A stretch of 64,000 bases of DNA from Actinomycetota bacterium (GCA_020161245.1 JAIUOK010000015.1:21198-85197); one strand, 5' to 3'. Positions 39,488 to 48,742 are shown, counted from the first letter of the stretch. Notes: a model not told the origin generated them from the letters alone. Program-made: numbers and translations.

Positions 39488-39605
39488 CGTCCGGGCTCCT
39501 GACGCGTCCCCGGAGTCCCACGACTCCGCCGCGGGTTCGGGGCAGGATGGGAGCCGCGACGGAGCCGGCACCCGGATCCGCGCGACGAGCACGAGAGGCC
39601 GGTCC

Positions 39606-41231
39606 ATGGACGCCGTCACGCGCACCCCCGCACCCGTCAACGAGCCCGTCCGCTCCTACGCGCCCGGGTCGCCCGAGCGGCAGTCGCTCGAGAAGCGGGT
39701 CGCTGAAATCGCGGGCTCGCGCTACGAGCTCACCTGCACCATCGGCGGGGAGCAGCGCTTCGGCCACGGCGAGGAGATGGACGTCGTGCAGCCGCACGCG
39801 CGCCACCACGTCCTCGGCACCCTGCGGGGCAGCACCCACGAGGACGCCCGCGCGGCGATGGACGCCGCCCGCGCCGCCGCGCCGATGTGGCACGACCTGT
39901 CCTTCGACGACCGCGCCGCGATCTTCCTCAAGGCGGCCGACCTGCTCGCCGGCCCGTGGCGCGACACCCTCAACGCCGCCACCATGCTCGGCCAGAGCAA
40001 GACCTGCTACCAGGCCGAGATCGATTCCGCGTGCGAGCTGATCGACTTCTGGCGCTTCAACGTGTCGTTCGCCCGGCGCATCCTCGAGGAGCAGCCGCAG
40101 TCCTCCCCGGGTGTGTGGAACCGCACCGACCAGCGCCCGCTCGAGGGCGTCGTGTACGCCATCACGCCGTTCAACTTCACCGCCATCGCCGGGAACCTGC
40201 CGACCGCGCCGGCGCTCATGGGCAACGTCGTCGTCTGGAAGCCGGCGCACACCCAGCAGCTCGCCGCGCACCTGCTCATGCGGCTGCTCGAGGACGCCGG
40301 CCTGCCCCCGGGCGTGATCAACATGGTGACCGGCCACGGCGTGGAGACCAGCGAGGTCGTGCTGTCCGACCCCGACCTCGCCGGGATCCACTTCACCGGC
40401 TCGACGCGGGTGTTCCAGCACCTGTGGCGCACGGTCGGCGAGAACATCGACCGCTACCGCTCCTACCCGCGCATCGTGGGCGAGACCGGCGGCAAGGACT
40501 TCGTCGTGGCGCACCCCTCGGCCGACATGGACGTCCTGCGCACCGCGCTGGTGCGCGGCGCGTTCGAGTACCAGGGCCAGAAGTGCTCCGCCGCCTCGCG
40601 CGCGTACGTCCCACGCTCGCTGTGGTCGTCGCTGCGCGACGAGCTGGCCGAGACCGTCGACGGGCTGTCGATGGGCCCGGTCACAGACTTCTCGAACTTC
40701 ATGGGAGCCGTGATCGACGACCGCGCGTTCGCGCGCGTCACCGGCGCGATCGACCGCGCCAAGGCCGCGCCCGACGCCACGATCATCGCCGGCGGCACCT
40801 ACGACGACAGCGACGGCTGGTTCATCCGGCCCACCGTCGTCGAGTCGTCCGACCCGACCGCTGAGTGGTTCACCGACGAGTACTTCGGCCCGTTCCTCGG
40901 CGTTCACGTGTACGACGACGCGCGATACGACGAGATGCTCGCCCAGATGGAGTCGGTGGCTCCGTACGCGCTCACCGGCTCGATCATCAGCCAGGACCGT
41001 GCGGCGGTCGCCCACGCGACCCACGCCCTGCGGTTCGCGGCCGGCAACTTCTACATCAACGACAAGCCCACCGGCGCCGTCGTCGGCCAGCAGCCCTTCG
41101 GCGGGGCCCGCGCCTCGGGCACCAACGACAAGGCCGGCGCGCCGCAGAACCTCATGCGCTGGGTGTCGTCGCGCTCGATCAAGGAGACGGCGGTCCCGCC
41201 CACCGACTACCGCTACCCCCACATGGGCTGA
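39606..41231 (+). CDS. pruA: L-glutamate gamma-semialdehyde dehydrogenase (P5C dehydrogenase)
   Basis: A 541-aa aldehyde dehydrogenase of the long pyrroline-5-carboxylate type. It oxidises glutamate semialdehyde to glutamate with NAD+, the second step of proline breakdown. The general base Glu is at residue 293 in VGETGGKDFVV and the nucleophile Cys at 327 in GQKCSAASRAYVP. NFTAIAGNLPTAPALMGN and PFGGARASGTNDKAGA are typical of the group. No proline dehydrogenase gene lies next to it in this window. The giant NAD-glutamate dehydrogenase 2 kb away could use its product. ATG start; GAGAGG is upstream. Confidence 0.93.
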   Translation: MDAVTRTPAPVNEPVRSYAPGSPERQSLEKRVAEIAGSRYELTCTIGGEQRFGHGEEMDVVQPHARHHVLGTLRGSTHEDARAAMDAARAAAPMWHDLSFDDRAAIFLKAADLLAGPWRDTLNAATMLGQSKTCYQAEIDSACELIDFWRFNVSFARRILEEQPQSSPGVWNRTDQRPLEGVVYAITPFNFTAIAGNLPTAPALMGNVVVWKPAHTQQLAAHLLMRLLEDAGLPPGVINMVTGHGVETSEVVLSDPDLAGIHFTGSTRVFQHLWRTVGENIDRYRSYPRIVGETGGKDFVVAHPSADMDVLRTALVRGAFEYQGQKCSAASRAYVPRSLWSSLRDELAETVDGLSMGPVTDFSNFMGAVIDDRAFARVTGAIDRAKAAPDATIIAGGTYDDSDGWFIRPTVVESSDPTAEWFTDEYFGPFLGVHVYDDARYDEMLAQMESVAPYALTGSIISQDRAAVAHATHALRFAAGNFYINDKPTGAVVGQQPFGGARASGTNDKAGAPQNLMRWVSSRSIKETAVPPTDYRYPHMG

Positions 41232-41241
41232 GCGCCCACGG

Positions 41242-41877
41242 CTACGCGGCCGCGACCTCCCGCACCCAGAGGTCGCCGTCGCGGTGGAAGCCCACACGCG
41301 CGAGGTAGTCGGTCCAGCGCGCGAGCTCGGGGTCGGCGACCAGCCGGGTGAGCCCGTGCTCGCCGAAGACTCCGCTCGTGCCGTACACGAACTGCCCGGG
41401 CGAGCAGTCGCGGAACCGCTCGGTGACGTAGTCGAGCTCGACGGTGGCCTGGCCCGCTCCCTCGTCGCGCACGACCACCGCGCCCACGGTCTCAGCCTCG
41501 CGCTGCACGAGGAACGCCCACCGCCGTGCATCGTCGGTGGTGGGGACGGCGTAGCCGGGCTGGAACTGGTGGATGTCGTCGAGGTGCACCCCGAGCACGT
41601 GGCGCAGGTAGCCGTCCGACGCCGACACCTCCACCACGGAGTACGCCGCGGGGTCGTCGCGCTCGCGCAGCAGGCGGCGCAGCCAGTACAGGTCGATGAC
41701 CGTGATGACGGCGTTCATCGCCATGAACGGCCAGATGCCCAGCACGCCGTTGTAGACGACGGCGAGCACAGCGCCGGCCAGGTTGAGCACGCGGAAGCGG
41801 AGCACGCGCGCCTGGGCGAGGGAGAGGATCACGAGGGCCGAGCCGGCCCAGCCGATGATCTCGAGGAGGAGTCGCAC
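41242..41877 (-). CDS. YgjV-like membrane domain joined to an acyltransferase-like domain
   Basis: A 211-aa protein. Residues 1-70 form three hydrophobic helices with the YgjV wording (IIGWAGSALVILSLAQ, VLAVVYNGVLGIWPFMAMN, VITVIDLYWLRRLL). The C-terminal part (about 85-205) is soluble and has a GNAT-like rhythm, with RWAFLVQREAETVGAVVVRD and ELDYVTERFRDCSPGQFVYG, but no clear acetyl-CoA loop. Function is unknown. It converges on pruA with a ten-base gap. I cannot tell whether the cytoplasmic domain is an active enzyme. Confidence 0.7.
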   Translation of the reverse strand: MRLLLEIIGWAGSALVILSLAQARVLRFRVLNLAGAVLAVVYNGVLGIWPFMAMNAVITVIDLYWLRRLLRERDDPAAYSVVEVSASDGYLRHVLGVHLDDIHQFQPGYAVPTTDDARRWAFLVQREAETVGAVVVRDEGAGQATVELDYVTERFRDCSPGQFVYGTSGVFGEHGLTRLVADPELARWTDYLARVGFHRDGDLWVREVAAA

Positions 41878-41902
41878 CGGCCCATCATGGCCGTCCGGGA
41901 CG

Positions 41903-41938
41903 CCGCTGGGCCCGACCCTGGCGGGTCGGGCCCAGCGG
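41903..41938 (-). terminator. Terminator hairpin after the first Flp pilin gene
   Basis: A perfect 16-base stem (41903-41918 with 41923-41938) with a TGGC loop, 17 bases beyond the pilin stop on the minus strand. The arm starts CCGCTGGGCCC. It separates the pilin from the YgjV-like gene. Confidence 0.8.
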
Positions 41939-41954
41939 ATTGGCTAGCGGTCGG

Positions 41955-42137
41955 TCAGCAGTTGGCGCCCTGGTTCGAGATGCAGGTGTTCGTCGAGTCG
42001 AACACGGTGCTGACGCGCTGGCCGAGCAGGAAGACCACCGCGACGATGATCGCGGCGATGGCGGCGACGAGCAGGCCGTACTCGACGGCCGAGGCGCCCT
42101 CGTCGTGGCGGAGCGTGGTGCGGATGCGCTGGAGCAT
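41955..42137 (-). CDS. Flp-family type IVb pilin, copy 1
   Basis: A 60-aa pilin precursor. A basic leader (MLQRIRTTLRHDEGASA) precedes VEYGLLVAAIAAIIVAVVFL, the Flp hydrophobic helix; the prepilin peptidase (TadV/CpaA) would cut in the G-A-S-A-V-E-Y-G region, leaving the conserved Glu-Tyr. The mature C-terminus is short and has two Cys (NTCISNQGANC). It is nearly identical to copy 2 at 42363-42545. No Tad machinery is adjacent. It has its own terminator and shares an upstream 22-base element with copy 2. Confidence 0.93.
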   Translation of the reverse strand: MLQRIRTTLRHDEGASAVEYGLLVAAIAAIIVAVVFLLGQRVSTVFDSTNTCISNQGANC

Positions 42138-42221
42138 CGGAGTCCCTCCCAGGGTGTCTGCGTCCCGGGAACCCCCCGTGACGGCGACGGAACGGCAGCC
42201 GGCCGGGTCCCGTTACAGCCC

Positions 42222-42243
42222 GTGGCCACGAATCGGCCGTACG
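42222..42243 (-). promoter_or_regulatory. Shared upstream element of pilin copy 1
   Basis: A 22-base block 85 bases upstream of the pilin start, containing GCCACGAATCGGCCGTACG on the plus strand. It matches 19 of 22 bases at 42643-42664 before copy 2, whereas the intervening leaders differ, so it is probably a regulator or sigma-factor site retained after gene duplication. Confidence 0.5.
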
Positions 42244-42312
42244 GGTGATGGGCGGGTCACTACCCGGCCGCGGCCTCGCCCAACCGCTGCGGAGCGTGGT
42301 CGTCCGTGCACG

Positions 42313-42348
42313 CACGAAGGGCCGCCCCCGAGGGGGCGGCCCTTCGTG
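42313..42348 (-). terminator. Terminator hairpin after the second Flp pilin gene
   Basis: A perfect 17-base stem (42313-42329 with 42332-42348), 15 bases after the pilin stop on the minus strand; the innermost pairs must open to form the loop. The arm starts CACGAAGGGCC. It isolates the second pilin from the first, so each has its own transcription unit. Confidence 0.82.
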
Positions 42349-42362
42349 TGCGCGGGGCTACG

Positions 42363-42545
42363 TCAGCAGCCGACGCCCTGCTTGCTGATGCACTTGTTGG
42401 TCGAGTCGAACGTCGTGCTGACCCGCTGGCCGAGCAGGAAGACGACGGCGACGATGACGGCCGCGATGGCGGCGACGAGCAGGCCGTACTCGACGGCCGA
42501 GGCGCCCTCGTCGTGACGAAGAGCGGTGCGGATGCGCGTGATCAT
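42363..42545 (-). CDS. Flp-family type IVb pilin, copy 2
   Basis: A 60-aa pilin precursor with the same layout as copy 1: basic leader MITRIRTALRHDEGASA, helix VEYGLLVAAIAAVIVAVVFL and C-terminus with two Cys (NKCISKQGVGC). The two copies differ at only about nine positions. GGAGGGG about seven bases before the ATG fixes the start at 42545, although the frame is open further up. A prepilin peptidase and Tad secretion genes must be elsewhere in the genome if it is assembled. Confidence 0.93.
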   Translation of the reverse strand: MITRIRTALRHDEGASAVEYGLLVAAIAAVIVAVVFLLGQRVSTTFDSTNKCISKQGVGC

Positions 42546-42642
42546 GTGGAACCCCTCCAGATGGTGACAGTGGTCGAGAGCCGCCACCGGAGGTCCCCCA
42601 CCACCGGCTGCCAACTTCGCTACGAGAGTGCGGTCACGAAGC

Positions 42643-42664
42643 GTCGCCACGGATCGGCCGAACG
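42643..42664 (-). promoter_or_regulatory. Shared upstream element of pilin copy 2
   Basis: The partner of the element at 42222-42243: a 22-base block containing GCCACGGATCGGCCGAACG on the plus strand, 98 bases upstream of the pilin start. The similar position and sequence in both copies suggest that it controls expression. Confidence 0.5.
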
Positions 42665-42793
42665 GCCGACTGACGGTCATCGGACACGGCAGTCCTCGAC
42701 GGCACCTATGCCGGTCGCCCGGTCGGGTGACGGCGTCCTGACCTGCGGCAGCGCTCCCCGCAAGGGGGACGGACGGTCACGATCCGGTCGCGG

Positions 42794-43288
42794 TCAGGCC
42801 AGCCGCCCTGCGGCGATCTGCTCCTCCTTGGCCGCAGCCCGCTCGATCTGCTCGGCGGCGAACCGCTCCACCTTGCCGCCGACGAAGGGCACCGACGCCG
42901 ACACGGACAGCTCGAGCGAGAGCACCGTCCCGGCGCCTCCCGCCTCCAGCCGCATCGGGCCGGTGATCGAGACGGGGGCGCCCTCGAAGCGCACCGACGC
43001 CGAGCCGTCGCGCGAGCCGTCCGGCGCGGCGGGGCCGAACGTGCGGGTCTCCACGAGGCGCAGCGTGTCGCCGACGAGGGCCCTGGCATAGGACGGCACC
43101 TGCGCGGGAAGGGCGCGGCGGGACTCGACGACGACGCCGCCGTCCGGGCTCGGGGTCACGCTGACCTCGACGTCCTGGCCTCCGGTGCCCTCGCCGACCG
43201 CCTGCACGTAGTCGGGGTCGGTGAGCAGCGCACCGGCGGTCTCGGGGCCGGCGGGCAGGTCGAGTCGTACGGACAGGCTCGTGGCCAC
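42794..43288 (-). CDS. DUF2505-family protein
   Basis: A 164-aa protein of DUF2505, a START/SRPBCC-like lipid- or ligand-binding fold found in actinobacteria. Family words: SVRLDLPAGPETAGALLTDP at the start, RRALPAQVPSYARALVGDTL in the middle, and VPFVGGKVERFAAEQIERAA as the long C-terminal helix. Function unknown. GGAGG at 43295-43299 directly abuts an ATG at 43294 but is six bases from the GTG at 43288, so I use the GTG. The gene is divergent from the NAD-glutamate dehydrogenase, which shares the gap. Confidence 0.82.
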   Translation of the reverse strand: MATSLSVRLDLPAGPETAGALLTDPDYVQAVGEGTGGQDVEVSVTPSPDGGVVVESRRALPAQVPSYARALVGDTLRLVETRTFGPAAPDGSRDGSASVRFEGAPVSITGPMRLEAGGAGTVLSLELSVSASVPFVGGKVERFAAEQIERAAAKEEQIAAGRLA

Positions 43289-43408
43289 GGTCATCCTCCG
43301 GTTCGGACGGTGGGGAGACCTCAGGATGCCGCATCGGACGGTCGTGGTGCCGTCGTGGGCCCCGTGACCGGTCTACTGTGAGCGAGGCCGCACAACGGCG
43401 TGCGGCCG

Positions 43409-46400
43409 ATGAGTGCGAGGACGGACTTCGTCGTGCCCGACAACGTCGACCCCCTGCTGACCGACGACCTCTCCGCCGGCGTCCCGGCGGCGCCGCCCGG
43501 GGGCCTCGCCCCTGTCGTCGCCGCCCGGCGGCTCGAGGAGGCCAAGCAGGACCTGCTCGAGCGGGCAGCGGCCACCGCTCCCACCTCGGCCCACACGCCG
43601 GACCTCGAGCACCTCGTCGCCCGCTACTACCGGCACGTCGCGCCCGAGGACCTCGTGGGCCGCGACCCGGTCGACGTGCTCGGCGCGGTGGTCTCGCACC
43701 GCAGGGCCGCGGTCTCCCGGCCGCAGGGCACCGCCGTCGTGCACGCGTTCACGCCGACGGTCGAGGGCCACGGCTGGTCGGCAGGCCACTCCGTCGTCGA
43801 GATCATCACCGACGACATGCCGTTCCTCGTCGACTCGGTGACGGCGTCGCTGCAGCGCCAGGGCCGCGCGATCCACCTCGTGATCCACCCGCAGATGGTC
43901 GTGCGCCGCGATGTCGTCGGCGCGCTCGAGGAGATCCTCGACGTCGACGACGACGACACCGAGGTGCCTGCAGGCGCGACGGTCGAGTCGTGGATGCATG
44001 TCGAGATCGACCGCGAGACCGACGAGGGCGACCTCCGCCTGATCGAGCGCGAGCTCGACGCCGTGCTGCGCGACGTCCGCGAGGCCGTCGAGGACTGGCC
44101 CCGGATGATCGCGCGCGCCACCGAGGTGGCCGACGAGCTCGAGGCACGCCCGCCGGCCACGGTGGAGGCGGGCGAGACGTCGGAGTCGGTCGACCTCGTC
44201 CGCTGGCTCGTCGACGACCACTTCACGTTCCTCGGCTACCGCGAGTACGTGCTGTCGGTCGACGGCGAGTCGCTCGACCCGGTCCCGGGAACCGGGCTCG
44301 GCCTCCTGCGCTCGGACCGCCCCGCGAGCCAGGGCTTCGCCAAGCTCTCGCCCGAGGTGCGGGCCCGGGCCCGCGAGCCGAAGGTGCTCGTGCTCACCAA
44401 GGCCAACAGCCGGTCGACCGTGCACCGCTCGACCTACCTCGACTACGTCGGCGTCAAGGTGTTCGACGAGTCCGGTGCGGTCGTGGGGGAGCGCCGCTTC
44501 CTCGGCCTCTACACCTCCACCGCCTACACGCAGTCGGTGCAGAGCATCCCGGTGCTGCGGCGCAAGGCCGAGCAGGTCCTGGAGAGCTCCGGCTTCCGCT
44601 ACGACGGCCACTCCTACAAGGACCTCCTGCAGGTCCTCGAGACCTACCCGCGCGACGAGCTGTTCCAGACCGAGGTCGAGGAGCTCACCGACATCGCCCT
44701 GTCGGTGATGAACATGCAGGAGCGCCGCCAGACGCGGCTGTTCATGCGTCGCGACCGCTACGGCCGCTTCGTGTCGTGCCTGGTCTACCTGCCTCGCGAC
44801 CGCTACACCACCGCCGTCCGCCTGCGTATCGCCGACGTCCTCAAGGAGGAGTTCGGCACCGACCTCGTCGACTACACCGCGCGCGTGTCGGAGTCGATGC
44901 TGGCGCGCCTGCACTTCGTCGTCCGGATGAAGCCGGGCATGGCGCTGCCGGTCGTCGAGCACGACGGCCTCGAGCTGCGGCTCGCCCAGGCCACCCGCTC
45001 GTGGGAGGACGAGTTCGCCTCGGCGCTCGTCGACCAGGTGGGCGAGGAGGAGTCGGCGCGCCTGCTCAAGGTCTACGGCGACGCGTTCCCCGAGGCCTAC
45101 AAGGAGGACTTCCCGGCGCGCACCGGCGTCATCGACCTGCGCCACCTCGAGGGCCTCGCCGACAGCGGCGACGTCGCGCTCAACCTCTACGAGCCGCACG
45201 CGGCCGGCCCGGGCGAGCGCCGCTTCAAGATCTACCGCCGCGGCGAGGCCATCTCGCTGTCGACCGTGCTCCCCGTTCTGCAGCGCATGGGCGTCGAGGT
45301 CATGGACGAGCGGCCCTACGAGGTCGAGACGCCCGGCACCACGATGTGGGTCTACGACTTCGGCCTGCGCCTCGACGGCCAGGCCTTCGAGCTCACCACC
45401 CTCAAGCCGCGCTTCCAGAAGGCGTTCCTCGCGGCATGGACCGGGCGGGCCGAGGCCGACGGCTTCAACGCGCTCGTGGTCGCAGCCGGGCTCGGCTGGC
45501 GCGACGCGATGGTGCTGCGCGCCTACGCCCGCTACCTGCGCCAGACCGGAACGGCGTTCAGCCAGGAGTACCTCGAGCAGTGCCTCGTCTCCAACGTGGC
45601 CATCACCCGGCTGCTCGTGCAGCTGTTCGAGGCCCGGTTCCTGCCCGGCTTCGAGGGCGACCGCCAGGCACGCACCGAGAAGCTGCGCGACGACGTGCTC
45701 GCGGCGCTCGACGGCGTCACCAGCCTCGACCAGGACCGCATCCTGCGCTCGTTCCTCGCCGTCATCATGGCCACGCTGCGCACCAACTTCTTCCAGTCCG
45801 ACGCCGACGGCATGCCCAAGAGCTACGTCAGCTTCAAGCTCGACCCGGCGCAGGTGCCCGACCTTCCTGCGCCCCGGCCGAAGTTCGAGATCTGGGTGTA
45901 CAGCCCGCGCGTCGAGGGCGTGCACCTGCGCTTCGGCTCCGTCGCCCGCGGCGGGCTGCGCTGGTCGGACCGCCGCGAGGACTTCCGCACCGAGGTCCTC
46001 GGGCTGGTCAAGGCGCAGATGGTGAAGAACGCCGTCATCGTGCCCGTGGGCGCCAAGGGCGGCTTCGTCGTCAAGGTGTCGCCGGATCCCTCGGTCGACC
46101 GCGACGCGTGGCTGGCCGAGGGCATCGCCTGCTACCGCACCTTCATCTCGGCTCTGCTCGACGTCACCGACAACCTCGTGGCCGGCGAGGTCGTCCCGCC
46201 CGCGGACGTCGTCCGCCACGACGGCGACGACCCCTATCTCGTCGTCGCCGCCGACAAGGGCACGGCCACCTTCAGCGACATCGCCAACGACGTCGCGGGG
46301 CAGTACGGCTTCTGGCTCGGCGACGCGTTCGCCTCGGGCGGCTCGGCCGGCTACGACCACAAGGCCATGGGCATCACCGCCCGCGGCGCGTGGGAGTCGG

Positions 46401-48358
46401 TGAAGCGCCACTTCCGCGAGCTCGGCCACGACACGCAGACGCAGGACTTCACCGTCGTCGGCGTCGGCGACATGAGCGGCGACGTGTTCGGCAACGGCAT
46501 GCTGCTCTCCGAGCACATCCGGCTCGTCGCGGCGTTCGACCACCGCCACGTCTTCCTCGACCCGTCGCCCGACGCCGCGACGTCGTACGCCGAGCGCCGG
46601 CGCCTCTTCGACCTGCCGCGCTCGAGCTGGGCCGACTACGACCAGGCGCTCATCAGCGAGGGCGGCGGCGTCTATCCGCGCTCGGCGAAGTCCGTCCCCG
46701 TCAGCCCGCAGGTGCGCGAGGTGCTCGGCCTGCCGGCCGGCGTCGACAAGCTCACCCCTGCCGAGCTGCTCAAGGCGATCCTGCAGGCGCCCGTCGACCT
46801 GCTGTGGAACGGCGGCATCGGCACGTACGTGAAGTCCTCGCGCGAGAGCAACGCCGAGGTGGGCGACAAGGCCAACGACTCGATCCGCGTCGACGGCGCC
46901 GCGCTGCGCTGCCGCGTCGTCGGCGAGGGCGGCAACCTCGGCTTCACCCAGCTCGGCCGCATCGAGGCGTCGCGCTCCGGCGTGCGCATCAACACCGACG
47001 CGATCGACAACTCCGCCGGCGTCGACACGTCCGACCACGAGGTCAACATCAAGATCCTGCTCGACCAGGTGGTGCGCGACGGCGACCTCACCGCCAAGCA
47101 GCGCAACTCGCTGCTGGCCGAGATGACCGACGAGGTCGGCGCGCTCGTGCTGCGCGACAACTACGAGCAGAACATCCTGCTCGGCAACGCCCGCGTGCAG
47201 TCGTACTCGATGCTGCCGGTGCACCAGCGGTTCATCCGGTCGCTGGAGGCGCGCGGAGAGCTCGACCGGTCGCTGGAGTTCCTGCCGTCCGATTCCGAGA
47301 TCGACGCCCGCCGCTCCGCGGGGGAGGGCCTGAGCTCGCCGGAGTTCGCCGTCCTGGTCGCCTACTCGAAGATCACGCTCACCGACGACCTGCTCGAGAC
47401 GCCGATCGCCGACGAGCCGTTCTTCGGCCGGGTGCTGCGCGAGTACTTCCCGCAGCCGATCGTCGAGCGCTTCGGCGGCCTGCTCGACACGCACCCGCTG
47501 CGTCGCCAGATCATCACCACCGTCGTCGTCAACGACATGGTCAACCGCGGCGGCATCACCTTCGCCTACCGCGCCGGCGACGAGACCGGCGCCGGTCCGG
47601 TGGAGGTGACCCGCGCCTACTCGGTGGCCCGCGAGGTCTTCGACCTGCCGAGCTTCTGGCGCCGGGTCGAGGCCCTCGACAACCAGGTGCCCACCGCGGC
47701 GCAGTGCGCGCTGTTCCTCGAGTCGCGCCGTCTGCTCGACCGCTCCACGCGCTGGGTGCTCACCTCGCGCGGCGGCCGGGTCGACGTCGAGTCCGAGATC
47801 GAGCGCTTCCGCGAGGAGGTTCGCCGGCTCACCCCGCTCGTGCCCGAGATGATCGTCGGCATCGAGCACGACCGCCTCATGGCCCGCGCCGCGGAGTTCC
47901 GCGCGCTCGGGGCGCCCGAGGACATCGCGGTCGAGGCGGGCGCGCTGCTCGACGCGTTCGGCCTGCTCGACGTCGTCGAGGTGGCGCAGGCGACCGAGAC
48001 CGACGCCGAGGAGGTGGCGCGGCTCTACTTCGTGCTCTCCGAGCGCTACGAGGTCGACCGGATGCTCACCCGCATCACGCACCTGCCGCGCGACGACCGC
48101 TGGAGCGCGCTGGCCCGTGCCGCTCTGCGCTCGGACCTCTACGGCGCCCTGCGCGACATGACCCGCCGCGTCATCATCACCACGTTCGGCACGACCGACC
48201 CGATCGAGCGCGTCGAGCAGTGGGAGTCGCAGCAGGCCGAGGGCCTCGCCCGAGCGCGGGCCACCCTCGACGAGATCGCCAGCATGGAGCAGTTCGACCT
48301 CGCCACCCTCTCGGTAGCCCTCCGCACCATCCGAACCCTCGTAGCCCAAGGCAGCTGA
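43409..48358 (+). CDS. gdh: NAD-specific glutamate dehydrogenase, large (180-kDa) type
   Basis: A 1649-aa protein of the L_180 class of NAD-dependent glutamate dehydrogenases, deaminating glutamate to 2-oxoglutarate and ammonium. Regulatory ACT-like and helical domains fill roughly residues 1-760. The catalytic domain follows, with RFGSVARGGLRWSDRREDF and VKAQMVKNAVIVPVGAKGG at about 845-885 (catalytic Lys in the latter), then the NAD-binding half including VVGEGGNLGFTQLGRIE. A C-terminal helical part closes it. Length is normal for the class. Start: ATG at 43409, though GTG at 43400 is possible; TACTGT at 43374-43379 may be the -10 box. M. tuberculosis has the same enzyme under PknG/GarA control. 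Confidence 0.96.
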   Translation: MSARTDFVVPDNVDPLLTDDLSAGVPAAPPGGLAPVVAARRLEEAKQDLLERAAATAPTSAHTPDLEHLVARYYRHVAPEDLVGRDPVDVLGAVVSHRRAAVSRPQGTAVVHAFTPTVEGHGWSAGHSVVEIITDDMPFLVDSVTASLQRQGRAIHLVIHPQMVVRRDVVGALEEILDVDDDDTEVPAGATVESWMHVEIDRETDEGDLRLIERELDAVLRDVREAVEDWPRMIARATEVADELEARPPATVEAGETSESVDLVRWLVDDHFTFLGYREYVLSVDGESLDPVPGTGLGLLRSDRPASQGFAKLSPEVRARAREPKVLVLTKANSRSTVHRSTYLDYVGVKVFDESGAVVGERRFLGLYTSTAYTQSVQSIPVLRRKAEQVLESSGFRYDGHSYKDLLQVLETYPRDELFQTEVEELTDIALSVMNMQERRQTRLFMRRDRYGRFVSCLVYLPRDRYTTAVRLRIADVLKEEFGTDLVDYTARVSESMLARLHFVVRMKPGMALPVVEHDGLELRLAQATRSWEDEFASALVDQVGEEESARLLKVYGDAFPEAYKEDFPARTGVIDLRHLEGLADSGDVALNLYEPHAAGPGERRFKIYRRGEAISLSTVLPVLQRMGVEVMDERPYEVETPGTTMWVYDFGLRLDGQAFELTTLKPRFQKAFLAAWTGRAEADGFNALVVAAGLGWRDAMVLRAYARYLRQTGTAFSQEYLEQCLVSNVAITRLLVQLFEARFLPGFEGDRQARTEKLRDDVLAALDGVTSLDQDRILRSFLAVIMATLRTNFFQSDADGMPKSYVSFKLDPAQVPDLPAPRPKFEIWVYSPRVEGVHLRFGSVARGGLRWSDRREDFRTEVLGLVKAQMVKNAVIVPVGAKGGFVVKVSPDPSVDRDAWLAEGIACYRTFISALLDVTDNLVAGEVVPPADVVRHDGDDPYLVVAADKGTATFSDIANDVAGQYGFWLGDAFASGGSAGYDHKAMGITARGAWESVKRHFRELGHDTQTQDFTVVGVGDMSGDVFGNGMLLSEHIRLVAAFDHRHVFLDPSPDAATSYAERRRLFDLPRSSWADYDQALISEGGGVYPRSAKSVPVSPQVREVLGLPAGVDKLTPAELLKAILQAPVDLLWNGGIGTYVKSSRESNAEVGDKANDSIRVDGAALRCRVVGEGGNLGFTQLGRIEASRSGVRINTDAIDNSAGVDTSDHEVNIKILLDQVVRDGDLTAKQRNSLLAEMTDEVGALVLRDNYEQNILLGNARVQSYSMLPVHQRFIRSLEARGELDRSLEFLPSDSEIDARRSAGEGLSSPEFAVLVAYSKITLTDDLLETPIADEPFFGRVLREYFPQPIVERFGGLLDTHPLRRQIITTVVVNDMVNRGGITFAYRAGDETGAGPVEVTRAYSVAREVFDLPSFWRRVEALDNQVPTAAQCALFLESRRLLDRSTRWVLTSRGGRVDVESEIERFREEVRRLTPLVPEMIVGIEHDRLMARAAEFRALGAPEDIAVEAGALLDAFGLLDVVEVAQATETDAEEVARLYFVLSERYEVDRMLTRITHLPRDDRWSALARAALRSDLYGALRDMTRRVIITTFGTTDPIERVEQWESQQAEGLARARATLDEIASMEQFDLATLSVALRTIRTLVAQGS

Positions 48359-48362
48359 CAGA

Positions 48363-48393
48363 GCGAGGACCGGGGCGAAACCCCGGTCCTCGC
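48363..48393 (+). terminator. Terminator hairpin after gdh
   Basis: A 13-base perfect stem (48363-48375 with 48381-48393) with a CGAAA loop, starting five bases after the gdh stop and followed by TGCTT. The arm is GCGAGGACCGGGG. Confidence 0.85.
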
Positions 48394-48742
48394 TGCTTCC
48401 GCGGGAGCCCGCCCCGACGACGTGAAGCGACGTCGTCACCTCATCGGCACCGACGGCGAAGCCAAGGACCCGGGCGCGGGGCGTCAGCCCCTCTGCCCGG
48501 GTCCGCGAGAGTCCTCACCCCCACGGATCCCGCCCTCCCAAGAGGAACCAGAAGCCCGAGGAGGGGGCGGGGGGTGTCCCGGCCGGGGCGATCAAGCCTG
48601 CCGCGCACCGGACGGGACCACCCCCGCCCCCTCCGGACCCCACCCCGACGCAAGCGTCATGCGCCAGACCGACAGGCAGACAAGGACGCGGCGCGACGGA
48701 CGCAGCAGGCGGTCGGCACGGCACAGGTGGTTGGATCGCCGC
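48394..48742. repeat. Gap with a large imperfect hairpin
   Basis: No gene is visible between the gdh terminator and the aminotransferase. At 48560-48586 and 48608-48634 two 27-base arms are complementary at 24 positions, with a 21-base loop; the left arm starts GGAGGGGGCGGGGGG. Such a long G-run/C-run stem could stop transcription or reflect an inserted palindromic repeat. No convincing promoter is seen for the next gene. Confidence 0.55.

Noticed and set aside
43373..48439. Very long minus-strand open frame (about 1,690 codons) and a 2,300-codon plus-strand frame over gdh
   Set aside because: Both are mirror effects of strong third-position GC in the glutamate dehydrogenase gene; their translations are low-complexity Arg/Ala/Val-rich and match no family.
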